Source: a virus. From it: DNA of 20,080 nucleotides. Positions 1 to 5,237 of this stretch are shown here, piece by piece. Within the stretch, counting starts at the first letter, position 1. Each line of letters begins with the position of its first letter. The translations under genes were made by a program, and so were the position numbers. Location: positions 1 through 20,080 of the IMG/VR virus record IMGVR_UViG_3300031999_000250. One strand, written 5' to 3'. The notes below the pieces were generated by a model. That model saw only the letters and a list, made by a program, of their open reading frames with translations, was not told where the DNA came from and made no database searches.

Positions 1-147
1 GCGAGCGGTGTAGTCGTAGGAGAGATTGTTGAAGGAGAGATTTGTGAGTAGGCCGGTGGTGTAGATGAAGCGCTGGATGGCGCAGACGCCGCGGCCTGGG
101 ATTTCGCGGACGGCGAGGAGCTCGGTGCGCCACTCGGGTGGAATCAT
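1..147 (-). CDS. Unknown small phage protein, N-terminal part only
   Basis: The reading frame opens with ATG at 147 and runs off the left edge, leaving 49 codons. The protein begins MIPPEWRTELLAVREIPGRG and contains a Cys and several aromatic residues. I do not recognise the family. The start is well supported: the ATG overlaps the TGA stop of the upstream 64-codon gene in a 4-nt ATGA junction, the arrangement used by most genes here, so translation is probably coupled. No function can be given from this fragment. Confidence 0.7.
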   Translation of the reverse strand, partial: MIPPEWRTELLAVREIPGRGVCAIQRFIYTTGLLTNLSFNNLSYDYTAR

Positions 148-338
148 GCTGTGAGCACCTTGAGAAAGAGCTGCGTGTGCATTTGGTACATGTCGTTGTG
201 GGCGCGAGCGCTGGAGAGTTCTGCGGCGTAGCGGTGCAGGAGGGCTTTGCGCGCGGGTGTTGGGTTTGCTTGATACAAGAGGCGCGCTTGATCATGCCTC
301 GCTATGTAAGGACTGAGAAAGTCTTGATCTTTTGTCAT
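144..338 (-). CDS. Unknown 64-aa helical protein
   Basis: A short, soluble, mostly helical protein rich in Ala, Arg, His and Gln, starting MTKDQDFLSPYIARHDQ. It has no membrane segment, no cysteine pattern and no motif I recognise. The ATG at 338 lies 3 nt beyond the TGA of the upstream gene, with a GGCGG element about 8 nt before the start. Its stop overlaps the next gene's ATG in an ATGA junction. It is accepted as real because it fills the gap between two coupled genes with no competing frame. Confidence 0.65.
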   Translation of the reverse strand: MTKDQDFLSPYIARHDQARLLYQANPTPARKALLHRYAAELSSARAHNDMYQMHTQLFLKVLTA

Positions 339-341
339 AGA

Positions 342-521
342 TCATTCCGCCACCCACTCAAGCGGCGCGCACACGCATAGGCTTGAGTAGGAGGTGACGA
401 TGAGCTGCGCGCGCAGGCCGAGCGGGCACTTTGTGTTCTGACATTGATCATACCGGTAGAGGAGCCCGAACAGGAGAGCCAGGATCAAGACAGCGAGGAA
501 CAGCCATCCTCTCAGCCTCAC
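342..521 (-). CDS. Small single-pass membrane protein with a four-cysteine C-terminal domain
   Basis: About 59 residues from a GTG start at 521. Residues 6 to 22 form one hydrophobic segment (WLFLAVLILALLFGLLY), followed by a short domain with C27 and C32, then C49 and C51 (a Cx4C...CxC layout). Arginines before the membrane segment predict N-inside topology, with the cysteine domain in the periplasm where disulfides could form. The GTG is chosen because it overlaps the upstream TGA as GTGA and has GAGGG about 5 nt before it. A longer reading from 650 would lie entirely over the upstream gene. The layout repeats that of the upstream gene. Function unknown; a lysis or envelope role would be speculation. 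Confidence 0.65.
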   Translation of the reverse strand: MRLRGWLFLAVLILALLFGLLYRYDQCQNTKCPLGLRAQLIVTSYSSLCVCAPLEWVAE

Positions 522-796
522 TTGGCCCTCAGTGCGCGAGCGCGTTCGTACAGCGGTGTGGTTGGCTCGAAGAATGGCTGTGGCGTGGTGGTATCTAGGC
601 AATAGCAGCCTTCGTCGGTGTGCACCTGCACCATGCCGGATTCGGCGCATGCGCTGACGCAGCGTCGTATAGCGAAGTAGTGCTGGGTGTATTCATCGTC
701 TAAACGCATAGCGGCGTAGAGCGAGGCAACGAGCACGGCGCAGGTGATCAAGAACGTGAGGTTGCTATGCCAAATGCGGCTCAAGAAAGCGATCAT
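518..796 (-). CDS. Single-pass membrane protein with a four-cysteine exodomain, 92 aa
   Basis: The ATG at 796 overlaps the upstream stop (ATGA) and is preceded by GGAGAG at 5 nt. Residues 13 to 31 are a membrane helix (LTFLITCAVLVASLYAAM). The following domain has C46 and C50, then C64 and C66, so Cx3C...CxC, probably two disulfides or a small metal site outside the cytoplasm. The C-terminus is Pro/Thr rich and then Arg/Ala rich. The next gene encodes a shorter protein with the same helix plus Cx4C...CxC order, so the two may act together or be ancient duplicates. I do not recognise the family. Confidence 0.7.
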   Translation of the reverse strand: MIAFLSRIWHSNLTFLITCAVLVASLYAAMRLDDEYTQHYFAIRRCVSACAESGMVQVHTDEGCYCLDTTTPQPFFEPTTPLYERARALRAK

Positions 797-1011
797 TGGG
801 TCTCTCCGAGGTTGAACAGGTGAAAGACAAGGCTACCACCGACTTGAAACGTGCCCACGTACTGCCCGCTGTCGAGCGGCAAGCGGTGGCCTGTGCCCGA
901 CACGAGCAGCCTACGATCTACGGTAGGCACAGCGTAGTTGTTTGGGATGTCCTTAGCCGGGCGCGTCGATCGCTTCCACGGGCAGGCCTTGCACTGCTTG
1001 TTCTCGATCAT
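793..1011 (-). CDS. Small CxxC protein, possibly DUF6283-like
   Basis: A 72-aa protein from ATG 1011, which overlaps the upstream TGA (ATGA) and has GGAT 4 nt upstream. The N-terminus has C7 and C10 followed by PWKRSTRP and a DIP tripeptide. That resembles the C-x2-CPW[RK]xST...DIP opening of the small phage and actinobacterial DUF6283 proteins, from memory only. The C-terminal half (a GHRLPLDSG stretch, then a Phe/Val-rich tail) does not give a confident match. Probably a small metal-binding protein; role unknown. Confidence 0.6.
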   Translation of the reverse strand: MIENKQCKACPWKRSTRPAKDIPNNYAVPTVDRRLLVSGTGHRLPLDSGQYVGTFQVGGSLVFHLFNLGETQ

Positions 1012-1214
1012 TTGATCCGATCCTTGCACCACGGGCAGTAGTGCTTGCCGTTGCGTGTGGCCCAGCCCTTGTATGTCTCAGGCAGCGTAGGCGTGATCTT
1101 GTCGCCCTCCTGCAAGTCCTCCTGCAGCACGAACGAGCTGGCAGTCGGAACTAGGACAGCGATTGGGCACGCGCCGTTGTCGCACTGCAAGTGAATGCAC
1201 AGGCTGACAGTCAT
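1008..1214 (-). CDS. Small zinc-ribbon-like protein
   Basis: A 68-aa protein starting MTVSLCIHLQCDNGACP. Cysteines near the N-terminus (C6, C11, C16) and a C-terminal YCPWC knuckle suggest one treble-clef or zinc-ribbon metal site. The start at 1214 is chosen because the ATG overlaps the upstream TGA as ATGA. The in-frame methionine 11 codons earlier lies inside the upstream gene. Small proteins of this kind are common in phage early regions and usually have no assigned job. Confidence 0.65.
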   Translation of the reverse strand: MTVSLCIHLQCDNGACPIAVLVPTASSFVLQEDLQEGDKITPTLPETYKGWATRNGKHYCPWCKDRIK

Positions 1215-1429
1215 ACTTGATCCCACTTGTCGAGTGCTCTGCGCCAAAGATCCTCGTCTGGATCGAGTTTGGTGGCGCGTGCGTAAGCCGCGTCCCCTCG
1301 TTGGCGCGCAAGGTCTGCCTCTGCCTCGTCCTCAGGCGTGCGCGGGTACTTGTAGGTCAGCGCGCTGTCCTCCTGTCCGTGCATCCACGCCACCCAGCAC
1401 CATGCCTCGGCTGCAGTGAGGTCACTCAT
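1211..1429 (-). CDS. Unknown 72-aa acidic protein
   Basis: A soluble protein rich in Ala, Asp, Glu, Arg and Trp, beginning MSDLTAAEAWCWVAWMHGQE and ending RRALDKWDQV. It is predicted mostly helical, with no recognised domain. The ATG at 1429 overlaps the end of the upstream gene by 8 nt, and its stop makes an ATGA overlap with the next gene. Function unknown. Confidence 0.65.
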   Translation of the reverse strand: MSDLTAAEAWCWVAWMHGQEDSALTYKYPRTPEDEAEADLARQRGDAAYARATKLDPDEDLWRRALDKWDQV

Positions 1430-1727
1430 GGCCTGCCGGCATTGTGCCTTTGATCCAGTAATGCACGGCAGAGAACGGCGTGTGGCTGGAAGAAAGCGGC
1501 ACAGCCTTCCGCGACTCTACTTCGTCCGCCCGCAGCATGTCGCGCAACACGTTCGCAACCATGAGGCGCGTGGTGACAGCTGCCAACTCGTCCCCTTCTC
1601 TTTGGATGGCGGAGAAAGCGGCTGAGACTGGCAATCCTTTCTCAGCGTACGGCCCCTGCATCATGCGCAAGCACTGCTCCTTGATCATACGTGTGCGGGT
1701 TTTCGGTGCTAGTGGTTGATGGATCAT
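1422..1727 (-). CDS. Unknown 101-aa helical protein
   Basis: The protein starts MIHQPLAPKTRTRMIKEQC. Its centre is helical and Leu/Ala/Arg rich (REGDELAAVTTRLMVANVL), with no membrane segment and no recognised domain. The start at 1727 is set by a strong Shine-Dalgarno, GAAGGA, 4 to 5 nt upstream. That site lies inside the upstream gene, giving an 86-nt overlap in another frame. The in-frame ATG at 1688 would shorten the overlap but has no ribosome binding site. Confidence 0.65.
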   Translation of the reverse strand: MIHQPLAPKTRTRMIKEQCLRMMQGPYAEKGLPVSAAFSAIQREGDELAAVTTRLMVANVLRDMLRADEVESRKAVPLSSSHTPFSAVHYWIKGTMPAGHE

Positions 1728-1905
1728 ACTTTCCTTCTTTCTCGAAACGCTCGCGCATGGCGAGCAACTTGCGGAGCGCGGATCGATGGCTCTGCGTGAG
1801 CATCGTGGAGTGCTTGGAAACGTCTTGGTGCACGAGGTTGAGTGCGGACAAGAGCGCGCGCACCTCAGGGCCTGTGAAGCTATTGCTTAGTCTCGGTTTC
1901 TGCAT
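1642..1905 (-). CDS. Unknown 87-aa protein overlapping its downstream neighbour
   Basis: The first 60 residues look like a genuine helical protein (EVRALLSALNLVHQDVSKHS, then MRERFEKEGKYDP). The last 29 codons lie over the next gene in another frame and read as unstructured Thr/Ser/Ala sequence. The ATG at 1905 has AAGG about 6 nt upstream and overlaps the upstream stop by 26 nt. The Lys-Glu-Gly-Lys codons near residue 58 double as the ribosome binding site of the next gene. Family not recognised. Confidence 0.6.
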   Translation of the reverse strand: MQKPRLSNSFTGPEVRALLSALNLVHQDVSKHSTMLTQSHRSALRKLLAMRERFEKEGKYDPSTTSTENPHTYDQGAVLAHDAGAVR

Positions 1906-2065
1906 GCGCTACCTTGACCTTGTGAAGGATGTGCTCCAGCGCGAGGCGTGCGCCAAGAGGCAGGAATATTGGGCGTGTGCGACGACCGTTGGACTCAGTA
2001 ACAGAAGCACAGACACGGCCAGTGCGATCTGTGAACACGTGGATGTCGAAGGACCTCACTGTCAC
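1880..2065 (-). CDS. Unknown 61-aa protein downstream of thyX
   Basis: A small protein with an N-terminal beta-type pattern (SFDIHVFTDRTGRVCASV) and a helical, His/Lys-rich C-terminus. The start is a GTG at 2065 that overlaps the thyX TGA as GTGA, with a near-perfect AAGGAGG 4 nt upstream embedded in the last thyX codons. A second GTG two codons later is possible. It is translationally coupled to thyX. No recognised domain. Confidence 0.65.
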   Translation of the reverse strand: MTVRSFDIHVFTDRTGRVCASVTESNGRRTRPIFLPLGARLALEHILHKVKVAHAETETKQ

Positions 2066-2760
2066 AGCGCCTCCTTGAAGATCTGCACTGTGCATGGCGC
2101 TAGCGGTTGGATCAGCTCAAGAATGGCTTTCGCGTACACACGGATCTCGTACTGAGCGTGGCTGTGCAATCGCTGCCTCAGGAAGTGCATCAAGTTGTGC
2201 AGGTCCGTTGTCCACATCCACCGGGTGTAGATGTTGAGCGGTAGCACCATGCGCGCAAGCTCCCGAGCAAGGCCGCGCTGCAGGAGCGCTTCGTAGGTCT
2301 TGTAGCTAGCAAGGGAGAGGGCCAAGATCTGCTGCTGAAGAAGAAGCCCAGTCTCGGAGTCCAACACCGCGCCCGACCCTTGCTTGTTATCCTTCGCCTG
2401 CGCTTGCATGCGGTCGAGCTCCGGCACGTAGAACTCGCTCGGCAGCACGCCGTACCGCGCCGACATCTCATTGAAGGAGCCGCTTCTGTACCTGATCCAC
2501 TGTCGCGCGATGAAGATGGGCAGCTTCACGTCGAACGTGAACCTTACGGTCTCGAAAGGAGTCGTGTGCGCGTTGGCGAGCAGGTAGCGCAGGAGTTTCT
2601 CGTTCTCACTCGTTGGCCTGACTTCGTTGCCTGAGATCGACACACGTGCAGCGTCCACCACCCGCTGGTCGCCAAGGCCCCACAGGGATGGCGCGCCTGT
2701 GGGTTCACTGGCCGGCATCGAATCCACCAGCTCGATGTGTCCGTGATCCAGTATTTTCAT
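2062..2760 (-). CDS. thyX: Flavin-dependent thymidylate synthase ThyX
   Basis: ThyX makes dTMP from dUMP using methylene-tetrahydrofolate, FAD and NADPH. The 232-aa length is normal for the family. Visible signatures are HTTPFE at 66-71 and the ThyX motif RQWIRYRSGSFNEMSARY at 86-103. The classical RHRx7S core reads RYR here (Y91), a substitution I think occurs in other ThyX proteins. The C-terminal nucleotide/flavin-binding region HNLMHFLRQR...AQYEIR is at 188-206. The start is ATG 2760, overlapping the upstream stop as ATGA; a TTG three codons earlier is less likely. A second, truncated copy of its first 13 or so codons lies upstream at 2920-2988. It supplies dTTP for phage replication. Confidence 0.95.
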   Translation of the reverse strand: MKILDHGHIELVDSMPASEPTGAPSLWGLGDQRVVDAARVSISGNEVRPTSENEKLLRYLLANAHTTPFETVRFTFDVKLPIFIARQWIRYRSGSFNEMSARYGVLPSEFYVPELDRMQAQAKDNKQGSGAVLDSETGLLLQQQILALSLASYKTYEALLQRGLARELARMVLPLNIYTRWMWTTDLHNLMHFLRQRLHSHAQYEIRVYAKAILELIQPLAPCTVQIFKEAL

Positions 2761-2930
2761 GGCTTCCAATCCTCCGGGCGATAGCCACCCTTGCTCAGCC
2801 AGCTGTCGAGCGTTTCCCAGGCGTCGATGACATCTGCCATTGCGGCGTAGGGATCATTGCTTCTGAGCAGCTGCGTCGGAAGCTCGGCGATTGCGGCTCG
2901 CATGTTTTCCAGCGCCTTGTCAGGATCCAT
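2757..2930 (-). CDS. Small protein, paralogue of the 3188-3451 product
   Basis: A 57-aa helical protein from ATG 2930, with GGAGG 6 nt upstream. It begins MDPDKALENMRAAIAEL and ends WLSKGGYRPEDWKP. The gene at 3188-3451 encodes MDPNESLEELRAAIAVF and WMSKGGFRPDDWKP, so the two are clear paralogues that differ by an internal insertion and a C-terminal extension. The stop overlaps the thyX ATG (ATGA). The in-frame methionine 11 codons earlier is rejected because it has no ribosome binding site and overlies the thyX-like fragment. Function unknown; the coupling to thyX may reflect gene order only. Confidence 0.7.
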   Translation of the reverse strand: MDPDKALENMRAAIAELPTQLLRSNDPYAAMADVIDAWETLDSWLSKGGYRPEDWKP

Positions 2931-2988
2931 GCTGATCCTCCGCGAGCGTGTCCACAAGTTCAACGTGCCCGTGATCTAGTATTTTCAT
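2920..2988 (-). pseudogene. Duplicated, truncated 5' end of thyX
   Basis: A 22-codon frame starts with ATG at 2988 and reads MKILDHGHVELVDTLAEDQ. The real ThyX starts MKILDHGHIELVDSMPASE. The similarity continues upstream: both copies have GGAAGCCATGAAAATACT at the start, where the preceding gene ends Lys-Pro-stop. The frame then runs into TGA just inside the next small gene. This is best explained by a duplication that included a thyX start junction, followed by loss of the rest of the copy. Whether the 22-residue peptide is translated is unknown. Confidence 0.75.
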
Positions 2989-3149
2989 GGCTTCCCCGTC
3001 GGGGCCTTCGGGGCCTTCCGGGCCTTTCGCGTCGCACGCGGGCCCTTGCCGCTAACTTTCTTCGCGCTCGGGGCAAACTCGGGCGCGGTAGTCGCTTGAA
3101 GCAAGTCTCCGATTGCGACGGCATCGGGAGCGGATTGGATAGTTGTCAT
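2985..3149 (-). CDS. 54-aa protein with a Lys/Ala/Pro-rich basic tail
   Basis: The frame reads MTTIQSAPDAVAIGDLLQAT and finishes with a strongly basic, Pro-rich tail containing RKARKAPKAP and TGKP, like a histone H1 or RecA-type nucleic-acid-binding tail. A GAAAGGAAA element lies about 8 to 10 nt before the ATG at 3149. The stop overlaps the ATG of the thyX-like fragment as ATGA. Three tandem 9-bp units at 3001-3027 encode the Lys-Ala-Pro repeats. A DNA-binding role is only an inference from charge. Confidence 0.6.
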   Translation of the reverse strand: MTTIQSAPDAVAIGDLLQATTAPEFAPSAKKVSGKGPRATRKARKAPKAPTGKP

Positions 3150-3187
3150 GGGCGGCATTTCCTTTCGGGTTAGGGTTCAGAACGTCT

Positions 3188-3451
3188 CTAGGTTCGCTGC
3201 GTTGATTCGTCGCCATCTAAGGCTAGTAGAGCAGCGACGATTTCAGACGGCTTCCAGTCGTCAGGACGAAACCCGCCCTTGCTCATCCACTGATCTAGCG
3301 CGTCCCAGGCTGTGACAACATCAGCGCCTGCCTCTGCGATGAGGATCAAGCGCGCAAGGACTGTTGAGCTATCACCGACAGGCGCGTAAGCGTGAGGGCG
3401 AAAGACCGCTATCGCGGCGCGGAGTTCTTCCAGTGATTCATTAGGGTCCAA
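3188..3451 (-). CDS. Small protein, longer paralogue of the 2757-2930 product
   Basis: An 87-aa helical protein using a TTG start at 3451, supported by GGAGG 6 nt upstream, the same spacing as in its paralogue. Residues 1 to 17 and a central stretch (AWDALDQWMSKGGFRPDDWKP) match the paralogue closely. Between them is extra sequence (a VLARLILIAEAGAD helix), and after DWKP a 19-residue extension. It is the first gene after the terminator at 3468-3497, so it probably begins a separate transcript or depends on read-through. Function unknown. Confidence 0.7.
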   Translation of the reverse strand: MDPNESLEELRAAIAVFRPHAYAPVGDSSTVLARLILIAEAGADVVTAWDALDQWMSKGGFRPDDWKPSEIVAALLALDGDESTQRT

Positions 3452-3467
3452 TCGATTCCTCCAACGT

Positions 3468-3497
3468 AAAAAGCCTACGCTTCTCAGCGTAAGCCTT
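3468..3497 (-). terminator. Rho-independent terminator after the modification operon
   Basis: On the minus strand, AAGGCTTACGC pairs with GCGTAGGCTT around a TGAGAA loop, giving about 10 bp with two G-T pairs, followed directly by TTTTT (AAAAA at 3468-3472 on the plus strand). It lies about 27 nt after the ParB-like stop codon and before the TTG-started gene at 3451. It would end transcripts coming from the right. Confidence 0.75.
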
Positions 3498-3523
3498 GTG
3501 CGGGATGCTTCTGTTTAGCGCCC

Positions 3524-4306
3524 TTACTCGACAGCTATGCTGCTCTCAAGCTCGACGTACCACTTCAGCGCAGCCAGCACTGCCTGCCCGTCTGTGTCAG
3601 CGCCAGACTTGCGCTTGGCCTCACCCAACAGCCGGCGCGTGGCCGGCGTGTTCACCAACTCGACGCGCAACGGGCGCCCTTGCCAGAACTCGCCGTCTTC
3701 AGCCGCCTCTGCGCCTGCGGGCGACCCGTCCTGGTTCACCAACGCCATGGCTGCCAGTGCGTCGTCCATTGTCTTGCTGAGGTCGAGCAAGAACGCTGGG
3801 TCGAGCGCCACGTGCGAGGCAACGATATCGACACCCATCTTCGCCACCAACTCGCGCACGAAGTCGACGAACACGGGCCCGTTGGGGCTCCCTGTGACGT
3901 TGAACGACAGCATGGCAAGGTCTACCTGCCCTGCGTCCGTTCCGGGGTCCAGCAAGATGATGGGGACGCGCGGGGCGCCCTTCTCCTTGAGCACCTGCAC
4001 ACGGTGGTGGCCGTCGACGATGCCGAACTTCCCTGGCTTCAGCTCCTCCGCGAGCACGAAGCTCTTGAAGCCCATGCTGTCCACGCTCGACCGCAGCGCT
4101 GTCAGTTCCTCGGGGGACATGGCGCGAGGGTTGTCTCGGCGCGGGTTGATGTCCGCTGGCTTCACGAAGCCGATGCGCATCGGTCCGATCCTCACGATCC
4201 CGTGCTTATCGAACGCCAGCGGTTTTGAGATGTCGACTGCCAGATCAGCCAGCGTGTTCACTGGCTTCTTTGAGGAGGTGCCCGCCGGCGAGCCCTGGGA
4301 TTTCAT
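3524..4306 (-). CDS. ParB/sulfiredoxin-like domain protein next to dpdA
   Basis: About 260 aa from ATG 4306. After a low-complexity start, residues 37 to 117 form a ParB-N/Srx-type domain: a strand pattern (IVRIGPMRIGFVKP), INPRRDNPR at 53-61, then GIVDGHHRVQVLKEKG at 95-110, corresponding to the conserved G-x-HR box of ParB-like proteins. The C-terminal half is helical and unassigned. The start is uncertain: ATG 4306 overlaps dpdA by 62 nt with a poor ribosome binding site, while GTG 4262 would overlap by only 18 nt. It is the last gene before the terminator. ParB-fold proteins may act as nucleases or NTP-dependent DNA-binding switches. DndB/DpdB-type partners of DNA modification are loosely comparable, but I see no proof of the same role. 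Confidence 0.8.
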   Translation of the reverse strand: MKSQGSPAGTSSKKPVNTLADLAVDISKPLAFDKHGIVRIGPMRIGFVKPADINPRRDNPRAMSPEELTALRSSVDSMGFKSFVLAEELKPGKFGIVDGHHRVQVLKEKGAPRVPIILLDPGTDAGQVDLAMLSFNVTGSPNGPVFVDFVRELVAKMGVDIVASHVALDPAFLLDLSKTMDDALAAMALVNQDGSPAGAEAAEDGEFWQGRPLRVELVNTPATRRLLGEAKRKSGADTDGQAVLAALKWYVELESSIAVE

Positions 4307-5237
4307 TACCGTGCTTGCGGAGCTGCGCGTCCCAGTCGAGCCCTTTCGCTTTCCAGTAGGCCGTGTGCCACTCTTCGAGTCTTCGGAAGACGTCAGCGGC
4401 GGCGGTATGGAAGCGGCCGTAGTTCTTCTGCCCATTTTCCTTCTCCACGATGTCACTGGCAAAGAAGTTCTTTGCCTTGATCAGGTTCGCTGCAGCTTGG
4501 CGCGGGTTGGTACGAAACTCCCTGTTGCCTACAGGGTATTGCCGGATCTTTCCAACAGCTGCATCAAACGCGGGGGCGAGGCCGAAGACTTGCGCTCCAA
4601 CGGACCAACTCGTGGAGTCGACGCTGTAGAACGGGATCTGCTTCATCCACTTTGCGTCGACCGCAGCGAAACCGTGCACGGGCTTCGCTGCCTTGTAGGC
4701 ATCGTACATGAGCACCTTACGGAGATCGACTGGGACGGCCCGGTTACCGCCCATCCCCATGTAGCGAATGTCGGGGTGTTCGAGCATCTCGTACCACCGC
4801 TTCGCTGTGTCGACTTCGTGCCATACGTAGCAGACTCGGATCCCGGTCTCCTTTTCAAACGGCGCCCAAAGGTCTCTGCGCCACGCAGTGATGGTGTCGA
4901 GTCCGTAGATGCGCTGGAGATCTAGCTCAACGATGAACGTAGGCTTGCGCGGCAGTCGGCGCACGGACGCTAAGAAGCGCGCGATCGTGTCTTCAATCTG
5001 CGAGACCGGCGCTTTCTCATCCTTCTTGAAGAAGGCGGCGAGCCAGACGTGCGCTCCCGAGTCCACGCAGTAGTCGATAGGCTGGCAGCCGCGATCAAGT
5101 GCCGTGAGCAGCTTCTGCTCGTCCTTGAACTGGGGCAAGTACGACGTGAGTAGTCGGTGGATCTGGCTACTGCCGCCGTGCTTTGACCTAGGCGCGGAGG
5201 AATAGAGCTGCGAAACCGCGGCTAGATAGACTCTCAT
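4245..5237 (-). CDS. dpdA: DpdA-type DNA 7-deazaguanine transglycosylase
   Basis: 330 aa with the layout of phage DpdA proteins, TGT-fold enzymes that exchange guanine in DNA for a 7-deazaguanine. Visible motifs are DYCVDSGAHVW at 55-65 (D59 in the DSGA box, a catalytic Asp candidate), FIVELDLQ at 101-108, VCYVWHE at 135-141, YMGMGG at 159-164 (base-pocket glycines), VHGFA at 187-191 and FYSVDSTSW at 203-211 (D207, the second catalytic Asp candidate). I see no tRNA-TGT zinc cysteines. The ATG overlaps the upstream stop (ATGA) and the gene sits in one run with queE, folE and the queD-like gene, which supports a DNA-modification role rather than tRNA modification. Confidence 0.85.
   Translation of the reverse strand: MRVYLAAVSQLYSSAPRSKHGGSSQIHRLLTSYLPQFKDEQKLLTALDRGCQPIDYCVDSGAHVWLAAFFKKDEKAPVSQIEDTIARFLASVRRLPRKPTFIVELDLQRIYGLDTITAWRRDLWAPFEKETGIRVCYVWHEVDTAKRWYEMLEHPDIRYMGMGGNRAVPVDLRKVLMYDAYKAAKPVHGFAAVDAKWMKQIPFYSVDSTSWSVGAQVFGLAPAFDAAVGKIRQYPVGNREFRTNPRQAAANLIKAKNFFASDIVEKENGQKNYGRFHTAAADVFRRLEEWHTAYWKAKGLDWDAQLRKHGNEIPGLAGGHLLKEASEHAG

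Noticed and set aside
3537-4925. A 462-codon open frame on the plus strand.
   Set aside because: It is antisense to the ParB-like and DpdA genes, is Ser/Pro/Arg rich, has no recognisable domain or ribosome binding site, and spans the junction of two well-supported genes.
4245-5237. Queuine tRNA-guanine transglycosylase (tgt) rather than DpdA.
   Set aside because: The zinc cysteine motif of tRNA TGTs is not visible, while the DSGA and VDSTSW pattern and the queE/folE context match the DNA-acting phage type.
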